NCBI GenBank assembly: GCA_029213195.1
Contig: JARGNI010000018.1
Location: forward strand, 1-64,000
DNA: 64,000 nucleotides
Direction of reading: 5' to 3'
From: Verrucomicrobiales bacterium
Lineage (GTDB): Bacteria > Verrucomicrobiota > Verrucomicrobiia > Verrucomicrobiales > DEV007
The position numbers were made by a program, and so were the translations under genes. A model generated the notes under the pieces. The model ran no database searches and had not been told where the DNA came from. It saw only the letters and a list, made by a program, of their open reading frames with translations. Position 1 is the first letter of the stretch; each line of letters starts with the position of its first letter. Shown here piece after piece: positions 35,362 through 43,768 of the stretch.

Positions 35362-37416
35362 ATGACATCCCCCAACTCCTTTCCATCGCTCCTCTTTTCC
35401 GGCGTCCTTGCGCTCTTCTGCATCGCCTTCCCTGCCTCGGTTTCGGCACAGCAAGAGGAAGCCAAAGAAGAACTCGATCCCTACGAGTGGGTGATCGAAA
35501 CCTATTCCTTTCCGGCCTACGAACTCATCGGAGGATTCGCGAGTGAAGAACGCGGAGCCCTGAAACCTCCAGCCCTTCCCGATTCCGATGCGAGCGAGGA
35601 GGAGATCCAGGATTTCATCAAGAAAAGCAACAGTGTCGTTTCTCACTACCTTGAAATGCAGGGACTTTCATTTCCAAAAGGATCCCTCATCCTCTTCGAT
35701 CCCGAGTCGCTGACCCTGACAGCCCGACTGCCTCGTATTGCTCAGAGCTCAGTCGCTTTCACCTCAGACGCCTATCTCAGCAATATCGAGATGATCGTCG
35801 AACTCCAGCCAATCATCATCGAGGCGCCTGCCGATACCTTGCGGGAAAAACTCGAAAAGATTTCTGGAGTATCGGATCACTCCGAAATCCTAACCGAACT
35901 CGAAGGCCTCGTGGCCCAGGGGGACGCCACACTTATCAACCAGACTCGCATGCAAACCCGCAGCGGACAGCGAGCCAAGATTGAACAGGTGCGGGAGACG
36001 GCCGTACCGGTCGATCTCGCTCTGAACGACGAGGCGGTGGTGGAGTACGAGGCTGAGTTCATGCAGGAAGGAACAGTCTGGGAGACCGACCCCGTGATCG
36101 GAGCCGACGATGAGACACTCGATCTCAACATTGGCCTCAAGCACAACTACGCTCCCAATCAACGGGTGCAGAAACTACTCACCACCGACAAGAACATGAC
36201 GTATTCCATCGCGCAGACCGAGACCTACCTTGCCGGGCTCACTTCGCAATACACGATGCTCTCGGGCACGGCACGGCTCCTCGCGGTCTGGAAACCCGAA
36301 ATTCCCGGTGCCGACCAACCGGACAACCTCCAGGCGGCCTTTGTCCGAAACGAGCTGGTCCGGGTGCTCCCCCTGACCACTCCAATCCTCGCTGGCTACC
36401 TGGAAGAACACGGAGAGAAAGTGCTCCCCACCCCAGAAGGAGCGCCCGAGTTCGAGCAAGTCGCCGAGGAGATCCCCGAGGGGATGATCGTTCGACGCTA
36501 CACGATCCCTCCCACCTTCATGAGCACGATGGGGAGCAGTGGCGGCGGGGCTGCGGCCGATCCCTTTGCCGATCCCGTCGCCAGCGAGCCGCGTTTCATG
36601 ATTCGAGCGACCGCGAAAGACATCCTTCAGTCTGCCGGAATCAGCTTTCCCGAGGGTTCCTCCGCGAACTACATCCGCCAGAGCTCGACCCTGGTCATCC
36701 GAAATACCCCGGAGCAGATCCAACTCGTGGAGGCCTACATCATGTCGCTCAGAGGCGGAGTGGAAAAGGCAGTCGCCATCACCATGCACATCGTCGAGGG
36801 GCCAGGAGACCTCATTCGCGAGGCCGAAGCGAACACTCGAGGCGTCATTGATCACAAGGCAGAGTGGGCCCGGATCCAGGAGATCGAAGATTTTTCCATC
36901 GTGACAACCAACTGGATCGAGGCGCGAAGTGGACAGCGAGCCAAGGTCGAGGCGAACCAGAGTTTTTCCTTTCCCGCTTCTGCCTACGCCTTTGCGAAGG
37001 CTTCCAAGACGGAGAAAAAGGAAGGCGAGAAGAACGAGAACGATGCCAAGGTCACAAGCAATCTCGCCGGAGACTACGAAACCATCCTGATCGGCACCAC
37101 GTTCGAAGTCGACCCGGTCCTCGGCGCCGATGAACGAACCATCGACCTCAACCTCTCGGTCGAGCATCACTACGCGCCTCCCACGACAGCGGGGACGGCA
37201 GTTCGCGGAGAAAACCAACTGGGGCTGGAAGGACCGACGACCACCTTTCACAAGGCAACGGTCACGACCCAGATCACCACTCTCTCCGGGATGATTCGGA
37301 TGCTGGGAATCTGGGAGCCGAAGGGCACCGAAAAATTCGACAACGGCGACATTCTCCAGGCCGTTTTCCTCAAAGCCGAAATTGTTTCCCTGAACCGAGA
37401 AGGCGAGGAAGAGTGA
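35362..37416 (+). CDS. Exported protein with two secretin-like (Amuc_1098-type) modules
   Basis: A 684-residue protein with a signal peptide (about residues 1-29). Two related modules are visible. The first has RSGQRAKIEQV at residues 200-210 and later DPVIGADDETLDLNIGL. The second has RSGQRAKVEAN starting at residue 522 and later DPVLGADERTIDLNLSV. In both, the motif pair is followed by HNYAPN or HHYAPP. The GxDxxTIDLNL strand is the signature of secretin-type domains and of the Amuc_1098 family of Verrucomicrobiota pilus-associated proteins. There is no standard secretin pore domain or T2SS/T4P neighbour. I infer an outer-membrane or periplasmic structural protein. It stands alone. Confidence 0.65.
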   Translation: MTSPNSFPSLLFSGVLALFCIAFPASVSAQQEEAKEELDPYEWVIETYSFPAYELIGGFASEERGALKPPALPDSDASEEEIQDFIKKSNSVVSHYLEMQGLSFPKGSLILFDPESLTLTARLPRIAQSSVAFTSDAYLSNIEMIVELQPIIIEAPADTLREKLEKISGVSDHSEILTELEGLVAQGDATLINQTRMQTRSGQRAKIEQVRETAVPVDLALNDEAVVEYEAEFMQEGTVWETDPVIGADDETLDLNIGLKHNYAPNQRVQKLLTTDKNMTYSIAQTETYLAGLTSQYTMLSGTARLLAVWKPEIPGADQPDNLQAAFVRNELVRVLPLTTPILAGYLEEHGEKVLPTPEGAPEFEQVAEEIPEGMIVRRYTIPPTFMSTMGSSGGGAAADPFADPVASEPRFMIRATAKDILQSAGISFPEGSSANYIRQSSTLVIRNTPEQIQLVEAYIMSLRGGVEKAVAITMHIVEGPGDLIREAEANTRGVIDHKAEWARIQEIEDFSIVTTNWIEARSGQRAKVEANQSFSFPASAYAFAKASKTEKKEGEKNENDAKVTSNLAGDYETILIGTTFEVDPVLGADERTIDLNLSVEHHYAPPTTAGTAVRGENQLGLEGPTTTFHKATVTTQITTLSGMIRMLGIWEPKGTEKFDNGDILQAVFLKAEIVSLNREGEEE

Positions 37417-37444
37417 CCGGAGCGATCCACTCTCTCACGAGCTC

Positions 37445-38044
37445 CTACTCAAACGCGCGCTGCCGCACCGATTCGTAGAGACAGACGGCCGCAGCATTGG
37501 ATACATTGAGGCATTCGACCTGCCCCGCCATGGGGATCCGAATGAGTTCGTCGCAATTCTCCTTGGTCAACCGACGCATCCCCTCCCCCTCGGCTCCGAG
37601 AACGAGCGCGAGCGGGCCGGTGAGATCGCAATCGTAGAGATCCGTATTCGTCTCGTCCGCCGTACCGACGACGCGAAGAGAGTATTCCTCCCGAAGCTTC
37701 GTCAGGAAGCGGGCCATGTTGCCGACGGAAACGACAGGAACATTCTCCGCGCCACCGCAGGAGATTCGCACCACGGTCTCGGTGACTGGGGAAGCCTTGT
37801 GCCGCGGCACCACCACGGCATGGATTCCCGCCCCTTCCGCCGATCGCAGACAGGCCCCGAGGTTGTGGGGATCCTGGACTCCGTCGAGCACGAGGAGAAA
37901 AGGCTCGACGCCATCGGGATTCTCAAGGAACTCGCAAAGAGACTCCTCGGTAAGCCGAGCAACTTTCTGGATCCCACTGGAATGGACATTTGCCCTCGCT
38001 CCAGGATTGCCGCCTCCGGATCGAGGTCTTCGCTTTCTCGCCAT
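37445..38044 (-). CDS. SpoU/TrmH-family RNA 2'-O-methyltransferase
   Basis: A 199-residue SPOUT methyltransferase that transfers a methyl group from SAM to a ribose 2'-OH of rRNA or tRNA. Motif 1 is LDGVQDPHNLGACLRSAEG, motif 2 LVLGAEGEGMRRL, and motif 3 IPMAGQVECLNVSNAAAVCL, completing the trefoil knot. It has no N-terminal L30e-like substrate-binding domain, being shorter than RlmB (about 245 residues), with only a basic Arg/Gly-rich N-terminus. Motif 3 has Cys where Ser is usual (ECLNVS). The target cannot be told from sequence. It follows the DUF533 gene by 27 bases on the same strand. Confidence 0.9.
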   Translation of the reverse strand: MARKRRPRSGGGNPGARANVHSSGIQKVARLTEESLCEFLENPDGVEPFLLVLDGVQDPHNLGACLRSAEGAGIHAVVVPRHKASPVTETVVRISCGGAENVPVVSVGNMARFLTKLREEYSLRVVGTADETNTDLYDCDLTGPLALVLGAEGEGMRRLTKENCDELIRIPMAGQVECLNVSNAAAVCLYESVRQRAFE

Positions 38045-38071
38045 GGCACTATCAAGGTCCTTAAAAAAGAC

Positions 38072-39022
38072 CTAGGAAAAGATCTCGGGCTGCCCCAACT
38101 GCTTGTGAATCCGATTGCAGGTGTCGCCGTCCATCCCCAATCCATTGGCGAGCTTGCCGAAATACTGGGCTTCCGCCTGGGTGTCGAGTTTGATCGCCAT
38201 CGAGGAAAATGCGTAAACCTGCTCGTCCATATCGTCGGGAACCTGGGAAGTAAATCCCTGGAGGTCGACCTCACCTTCGAGGTGCTCCTTGAGATAGGCA
38301 ATCTCCTCGTCATCGAGATCCCCGAGCCGACCGAGGATGGCCTCTTTCTCGCCGGCATCGATGTGTCCATCGGCCTTTGCCGCGTAACACATCGCCTGGA
38401 TCAAGAGCTCGGCTTCGTCCTGCGCTTCCTGCGGGGGGGCGGCCGGAGTGCCTCCTCCGAGCAAAGCTCCCAGGAGTTCGGATCCGTTGGCATTCCCGCT
38501 CGAGGCGGTCGCCCCGAGAAGATCGGTCAAGGGGTTCCCGCCACCCCCACTACCGGAAGCGGCTCCGAGAAGAGATCCGAGAAGTCCGCCCGCTCCACCG
38601 CCCGAAGGCTGGGGGGCTGTCTTCTTGCCTCCGAGAAGCCCACCAAGCATCCCGCCGATACCACCTCCGCTGCTCTGCGACGGTGACTGTCCGCCTCCGA
38701 GAAGACTTCCGAGCAAATCGCCTGCGCCACCGCCTCCTCCTCCAGCGCCGGAGAGAAGGGATCCCAACATGTCCATCCCCGAGCTGCCACCACTTCCACT
38801 TTTGGAAGCCGCTGCGGCAGCGAGAATCCCTCCAAGAGCACCGAGACCTCCTGAGCCCCCACGCTTCTGACCTCCCAGGAGGGTTCCGAGGATGTCACCA
38901 GCCCCCGATGAATTGCTCCCGCCGCCTCCTCCGCCGAGAAGGGAATCGAGAATGCTACCACCAGTTTGGGAACCCATGGCGTTGTTGCTGAGAAGGCTTC
39001 CGAGAATTTTGACTGCGTCCAT
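38072..39022 (-). CDS. DUF533/TerB-like protein with Gly-rich repetitive N-terminus
   Basis: A 316-residue protein. The C-terminal third (about 205-316), starting ELLIQAMCYAAKADGHIDAGEKEAI, is a TerB/DUF533-type helical domain with a DGHIDAGEK metal-binding-like loop. The N-terminal two thirds consist of about eight imperfect repeats around a DLLGSLLGGG core separated by Gly/Ser-rich linkers. The ATG at 39022 starts directly at the DUF533-like MDAVKILGSLL. DUF533 proteins are uncharacterised, often membrane- or inclusion-associated. It is probably co-transcribed with the methyltransferase gene downstream. Confidence 0.82.
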   Translation of the reverse strand: MDAVKILGSLLSNNAMGSQTGGSILDSLLGGGGGGSNSSGAGDILGTLLGGQKRGGSGGLGALGGILAAAAASKSGSGGSSGMDMLGSLLSGAGGGGGGAGDLLGSLLGGGQSPSQSSGGGIGGMLGGLLGGKKTAPQPSGGGAGGLLGSLLGAASGSGGGGNPLTDLLGATASSGNANGSELLGALLGGGTPAAPPQEAQDEAELLIQAMCYAAKADGHIDAGEKEAILGRLGDLDDEEIAYLKEHLEGEVDLQGFTSQVPDDMDEQVYAFSSMAIKLDTQAEAQYFGKLANGLGMDGDTCNRIHKQLGQPEIFS

Positions 39023-39209
39023 GTAAGTAGAAAGGAGAGGTTGAGGGAAAGGTGCTTTCGCGTCTGGAGAGCACGTCGACCGTAAAACCGTCTTCCAAGA
39101 TTTCCGAGAAGTTTCTTCCACTTTCCGAGAAGTCCGGCGGTCGGGAATTGCCTGTATCTGTGCCGCTCTTGGATTGACGAAGAAACGGATCCCGTCCCAG
39201 ACTCAAAGG

Positions 39210-40391
39210 ATGCAGCCAGAGGACGCGCCTGAAGAGAACCTCCCCGCTTCGGACCGAGTCCCTTCGGACCGAGTCCCTTCAGATAGAATCCTCTCCCTCG
39301 ATGTCTATCGGGGAATGGTCATGCTCCTCCTCGCCACCTCCGGCCTCGGCCTGGCGCGTGCGGCACGGAATTGGGAGGGTGGATTCGCCGAGTTCCTGGT
39401 CTTCCACGGAACCCATCCCGAATGGAACAGCCAGTTCGCGATCTTCGGGGTCGCGCTCTGGGATCTGATTCAGCCGGCCTTCATGTTTATTGTCGGGGTA
39501 TCGATGCCATTCTCCTATGAGAAAAGAGAACGCCTCGGAGAGAGCTATCGCAAACGCCTTCGCCACGCCTGGACGCGAGCCCTGCTCCTCACCCTTCTCG
39601 GAGTGTTCCTGCAATCCCTTCGAAAACCGGAGACCTTCTGGATCTTCACCAACGTCCTCAGCCAGATCGGTCTCGGATACGGATTTCTTTTCTTTCTCCT
39701 CGGAAAGTCCTGGAGAGCCCAGTTTGCCACCGCGTCGGTCGTGCTCGTCGGCTACTACTTCTTGATGCTGACGCTGCCCCGCGGACTGGATTCCTGGAGA
39801 CTCCATTTCGAAAATGGGACCAGTTTTCCCCAAGCCTTCGATCTCTGGTTTCTCAATCTCTTTCCACGCGAGCAGGCATTCGAGGGTCATGCCTATGCGA
39901 CGCTCAATTTCGTCCCTTCCTTTGTCACGATGCTGTTCGGACTCATGGCAGGGCAGGTTATCAAGAGCAAAGGATCCCCCCCTTCGCAGAAGTTGAAACG
40001 ACTCTGGCTCGCAGCCGGCCTCCTTCTCGTTGGCGGAGCCATCCTCGGACTGACAATCTGCCCGGTTGTGAAGAAGCTCTGGACGCCTTCCTGGGTTCTT
40101 TTCAGCGGTGGATACGTGGTGGCTCTCCTCGCGTTCTTCTATTGGGTCATCGATGTCCGAAAGTGGAATCGATGGGTCTTCCCTTTCGTTGTCGTCGGGC
40201 TGAACCCACTCGCCATGTATCTCATGGGAATGATGTCGAAACGCTTCGTCCTCGACAACCTGCATCGTCACCTCCCGGACGCTCTCTTCCCGAAATCGGT
40301 GGCCCCCATCATCGATGCCTCTCTCGTCGCTTTGATCTTTTGGCTCATCCTCTGGTGGATGTATCGCAACCGAATCTTTCTCCGACTCTGA
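39210..40391 (+). CDS. Heparan-alpha-glucosaminide N-acetyltransferase-like membrane protein (DUF5009)
   Basis: A 393-residue multi-pass membrane protein, about ten helices, with the family start RILSLDVYRGMVMLLL (about residues 27-42), IQPAFMFIVGVSMPFS and a C-terminal VVGLNPLAMYLMG segment. It belongs to the HGSNAT/DUF5009 acyltransferase group, in which the human enzyme acetylates the terminal glucosamine of heparan sulfate across the lysosomal membrane. Start is uncertain: ATG 39210 (chosen) or TTG 39174. The next gene, a sulfatase, begins four bases after the stop, so the pair is certainly one unit. Confidence 0.85.
   Translation: MQPEDAPEENLPASDRVPSDRVPSDRILSLDVYRGMVMLLLATSGLGLARAARNWEGGFAEFLVFHGTHPEWNSQFAIFGVALWDLIQPAFMFIVGVSMPFSYEKRERLGESYRKRLRHAWTRALLLTLLGVFLQSLRKPETFWIFTNVLSQIGLGYGFLFFLLGKSWRAQFATASVVLVGYYFLMLTLPRGLDSWRLHFENGTSFPQAFDLWFLNLFPREQAFEGHAYATLNFVPSFVTMLFGLMAGQVIKSKGSPPSQKLKRLWLAAGLLLVGGAILGLTICPVVKKLWTPSWVLFSGGYVVALLAFFYWVIDVRKWNRWVFPFVVVGLNPLAMYLMGMMSKRFVLDNLHRHLPDALFPKSVAPIIDASLVALIFWLILWWMYRNRIFLRL
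39247..39291 (+). repeat. Three tandem 15-base units within the acetyltransferase N-terminus
   Basis: CTTCGGACCGAGTCC occurs exactly twice (39247-39261, 39262-39276), followed by a degenerate third copy (39277-39291). In frame the units encode the repeated Ser-Asp-Arg-Val-Pro pentapeptide just before the first membrane helix. It is probably a replication-slippage expansion. Confidence 0.8.
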
Positions 40392-40395
40392 CTCG

Positions 40396-41781
40396 ATGAA
40401 ACATACGCTCACTTTCCTCCTCTCTCTCCTCGCAAGCCTCGGCGTGGCCGAAGATTCGCGGAACATTCTTTTTCTCATCTCCGACAACCACACCTGGACC
40501 GATGTCGGATGCTACGGTCATCCCGTCGTCCGAACCCCAAACCTCGATCGGCTCGCCGAAGAAGGTGTCCGATTCGAGCAGGCCTTCGCGACAACGGCAT
40601 CCTGCGGACCGAGTCGAGCCGTCATGTATACCGGTCTCCTGACCCACGCGAATGGGCAATACGCGCACCCGCATCGCGAACACAATCAACAACTGCGCGC
40701 CGACGTGACCTCCGTCTTCGCGATGTTGAAAGGAGCCGGGTATCGCACGGGACTGATCGGCAAAGACCACATCAAGCCACTTGAGAAATACCCGATCGAC
40801 TTCAAACCCCGTGCCCGGTCTCGGGACGTCATAGCGATGGCAGAACACGCCGGAGAGTTTCTCGACGAAACCGAAGCCCCCTTCTTTCTTGTCGTTTCCT
40901 TTTCCGACCCCCACCCCGTCTCCATCGACGGCCCTGGATGGGGTATCGAAGAGACGACCAATGGATACACCCCATTGAAGTACGATCCCACCGAGGTGGT
41001 CGTCCCGCCCTTTCTCCCGGATACTCCCGAAGTCCGCGAAGGCATCGCGGGCTACTACCAGCAGATCAGTCGGATGGATCACGGTGTCGGTCTCGTCCTC
41101 GAGAAATTGGAACAGGTGGGACACAGCGAGGACACGCTCGTCGTTTTCATCTCGGATCACGGAACCTCGGAGCCGGGCGCGATGGGCACCCACTACGAAC
41201 CCGGAGTGCGAGTCCCTTTCCTCGTGCGCTGCCCGGGCCTGGAGAATCCCGTCTCTCCTCATCGTGCACTCGTTGCCTTCACAGATCTCACCCCCACTTT
41301 TCTCGACTGGGCCGGAGTTCCGTTCGAAGACTATCCGCTTCACGGGCGAAGCATCCTTCCCATTCTAGAAAACAAAAGTCCCGAAGATTGGGACGAAGTC
41401 TTGCTCAGCCATGTCGGCCACGACATCTTTGCCTACTACCCGATGCGCACCCTGCGAGAGCGCCGGTATAAGCTCATCTGGAACCTGACCCCGGGTACCG
41501 AGTACCCGCTCCCGATCGACACCGTGCAGCGTCGGACCTGGGTCGATCTCCGCGCCCGTGGAGACCAGAAAATCGGAGACCGAAACGTCGAGGACTACCT
41601 CCACCGTCCACGCCTGGAACTCTACGACCTCGAAGAAGATCCCTGGGAAACGAAAAACCTCGCCGACAGTTCGGAGCATGAGACCATTCGAGATGCCATG
41701 GTGGAGCGACTCATGGAGAGACTGGAGGAACAAAGCGATCCGTGGATTCGAAAGTATCACCCCCTCGGACGTGAGCAATGA
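40396..41781 (+). CDS. Exported sulfatase, sulfamidase-like
   Basis: A 461-residue sulfatase with a signal peptide (about residues 1-18). The N-terminal LFLISDNHTWTDVGCYGHP with Asp30-Asn31 and the formylglycine motif CGPSR at residues 70-74, followed by AVMYTG, are clear. The S-x-x-CGPSRA form and overall look resemble the N-sulfoglucosamine sulfohydrolase (SGSH) side of the family more than the arylsulfatase at 31040, but that sub-assignment is inference. The C-terminal ELYDLEEDPWETKNLAD is typical. It is directly coupled to the HGSNAT-like gene. It ends two bases before the stop of the convergent transporter gene. Confidence 0.9.
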   Translation: MKHTLTFLLSLLASLGVAEDSRNILFLISDNHTWTDVGCYGHPVVRTPNLDRLAEEGVRFEQAFATTASCGPSRAVMYTGLLTHANGQYAHPHREHNQQLRADVTSVFAMLKGAGYRTGLIGKDHIKPLEKYPIDFKPRARSRDVIAMAEHAGEFLDETEAPFFLVVSFSDPHPVSIDGPGWGIEETTNGYTPLKYDPTEVVVPPFLPDTPEVREGIAGYYQQISRMDHGVGLVLEKLEQVGHSEDTLVVFISDHGTSEPGAMGTHYEPGVRVPFLVRCPGLENPVSPHRALVAFTDLTPTFLDWAGVPFEDYPLHGRSILPILENKSPEDWDEVLLSHVGHDIFAYYPMRTLRERRYKLIWNLTPGTEYPLPIDTVQRRTWVDLRARGDQKIGDRNVEDYLHRPRLELYDLEEDPWETKNLADSSEHETIRDAMVERLMERLEEQSDPWIRKYHPLGREQ

Positions 41782-41783
41782 CA

Positions 41784-42701
41784 TCAACGGGGCGTCGACT
41801 TGCCTCGAATCGCAAGAAAGAGCCCTGTCACGACGATGGCCGCCCCGATCATCTGGATCGAAACAAGGGGTTGCCCAAGAATTAGAATCCCGAGGAACGC
41901 GGTCGCAACGGGTTGCACCAGCAGGGTCACCGCAGCGAGACTCGCCGGCACCCCTCCCAGCCCATAGGCAATGAGCCCCTGGCCGCAGGCATGGGACAAG
42001 ACGCCGAGTCCGATCAGGGATCCCCAGACTTCCGTGCTCCCTGGCCAGAAAGGATCGGAATGAAACCAGGCCAGCGGAAACAGCACCATCGCGGCCACCA
42101 GGCTCGCCCAGAAAAGCAGGAGAGGCCCGGAGTGCTCACGGCGGAAATACTTGATCAACAACTGGTAGGATCCGTAGAAGAAAGCCGTCAAGAGTGCGAG
42201 GAAATCCCCGAAAATGGGATCCCCGTCCGTCGGAGGTTCTCGCGTCGTCGAACTGAGCATCAGCATTCCCATTCCCACAAAGGCAAGCGCGGCCCCGATC
42301 AGGAAGAGACGCGAGAGCTTTTCCTTCCAGACCCACCAGGCAAACAGCGTCACCCACAGAATCGAAGTGTTCGCGAGCAAGGTTGAGTTGGCGACGGAGG
42401 TGTGCTCGAAGGACCAATGCCAGGCCCAGAAATCAGCAGCAAAAGCCACCCCGGGAAGCCAGAGCCAGTGATACCCACCCCGAAACTCCTCGCGACGGGG
42501 AACAATCCGCTTCCTCTGCGCACCAAAGAGAATCCCGAGCGCGATCGCCCCCAGGAAGACCCGCCAGAACGCCGAATCCCACATCCCCACCTGGCCTTCG
42601 CCCTGCCGACTCAGCACCGCAAAAATCGGAGCAAAAGCGATACACAGGGCGCCTGCGATCAGTCCGATCAAGTGTCGGGGTGAAACGTTGGTATGACTCA
42701 T
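41784..42701 (-). CDS. EamA/DMT-family transporter
   Basis: A 305-residue integral membrane protein with about ten helices arranged as two EamA repeats: HLIGLIAGALCIAFAPIFAV near the N-terminus, NSTLLANTSILWVTLFAWWV in the middle, and SLAAVTLLVQPVATAFLG in the second half. EamA proteins are drug/metabolite exporters or permeases of varied substrate. The gene is convergent with the sulfatase and divergent from the esterase-like gene, sharing an intergenic region of about 150 bases with the latter. The substrate cannot be predicted. Confidence 0.92.
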   Translation of the reverse strand: MSHTNVSPRHLIGLIAGALCIAFAPIFAVLSRQGEGQVGMWDSAFWRVFLGAIALGILFGAQRKRIVPRREEFRGGYHWLWLPGVAFAADFWAWHWSFEHTSVANSTLLANTSILWVTLFAWWVWKEKLSRLFLIGAALAFVGMGMLMLSSTTREPPTDGDPIFGDFLALLTAFFYGSYQLLIKYFRREHSGPLLLFWASLVAAMVLFPLAWFHSDPFWPGSTEVWGSLIGLGVLSHACGQGLIAYGLGGVPASLAAVTLLVQPVATAFLGILILGQPLVSIQMIGAAIVVTGLFLAIRGKSTPR

Positions 42702-42853
42702 GGAGCACTGTGAACCTACTCCACGCCGAACGGTGTCCCAGAGATTTTCTCACCGGATCGGAAACACCATTGCGGATCCCTTCTCTCGAATTCCCCCGTT
42801 TCCGCCAAGAGATTGCTCTGGCCAGCGTTCCGAATTTGCCTAGGCTACCTCTC

Positions 42854-43768
42854 ATGATGAAATCCCTGCCTTGCTTGCTCGCCTTTGCGATTCCCCTTTC
42901 CGCTTCCCCTCTCCTCGCAGAAACGGAAGCGCTCAAGATTTCCGGAGCTGCGATCGAAGTCTACAAGGAGGCTTCGGGAGACAAGCTGAGAGTCTATCGG
43001 ATCGATCCCCCCAAGCATGATCCGGAAACCGCCCAAGCTCCTGCCGTCGTCTTCTTTTTCGGTGGAGGATGGAATGGAGGAAGCCCGACCCAATTCGAGC
43101 CTCATGCACGGTATCTTTCTCAGCGGGGAATGGTGATCTTCCTGGCCGACTATCGGGTCAAGTCACGCCAGGGAACCACTCCGAAGGAGTGCGTTGCCGA
43201 TGGAAAATCAGCGATACGCTGGGTCCGGAAAAATGCGGAGCGCCTCGGAGTCGATCCCGACCGCATTCTCGCCGGAGGCGGATCCGCAGGTGGGCACGTC
43301 GCAGCGGCCACGGGTATGTGCGACGGATTTGATGAAAAGGGGGAAGACCTTTCGATCAGCTCTCGACCAGCCGCCCTCCTTCTCTTCAATCCGGTCTACA
43401 ACAACGGACCGGAAGGATACGGTCACTCGCGTGTGAAAGAATGGTTTCCGGCCATTTCTCCAGCGCACAACATCAGCAAGGATGACCCTCCCACGATCGT
43501 TTTCCTCGGAACCAAGGACAAGTTGATCCCTGTGAGCCAGGCCGAGGACTTCCAGAAGCAACAGGAGAAGCTCGGCATCTCATCCGAACTCCATCTCTAC
43601 GAAGGACAGCCCCACGGCTTTTTCAATCTCAAGCTGGGCCAGGGAAAACCCCAGGCCTTCCGAGACACCATCCTGAAGACGGACGCCTTTCTCACTTCGC
43701 TCGGCTACCTCGAGGGAGAGCCAGATATCAAACACCTCGACCGCATCGTTGCCGGAGAGAAAGAATGA
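42854..43768 (+). CDS. Exported alpha/beta hydrolase (esterase/lipase type)
   Basis: A 304-residue protein. The chosen ATG gives a signal peptide (about residues 1-22), although the frame is open well upstream. FFFGGGWNGG forms the oxyanion-hole region of hormone-sensitive-lipase-like esterases. The nucleophile elbow GGSAG places Ser144, and the C-terminal GQPHGFF carries the likely catalytic His. Such enzymes frequently deacetylate or de-esterify carbohydrates in these bacteria. The next gene (TauD-like) overlaps the stop by four bases, so the two are translationally coupled. Confidence 0.88.
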   Translation: MMKSLPCLLAFAIPLSASPLLAETEALKISGAAIEVYKEASGDKLRVYRIDPPKHDPETAQAPAVVFFFGGGWNGGSPTQFEPHARYLSQRGMVIFLADYRVKSRQGTTPKECVADGKSAIRWVRKNAERLGVDPDRILAGGGSAGGHVAAATGMCDGFDEKGEDLSISSRPAALLLFNPVYNNGPEGYGHSRVKEWFPAISPAHNISKDDPPTIVFLGTKDKLIPVSQAEDFQKQQEKLGISSELHLYEGQPHGFFNLKLGQGKPQAFRDTILKTDAFLTSLGYLEGEPDIKHLDRIVAGEKE

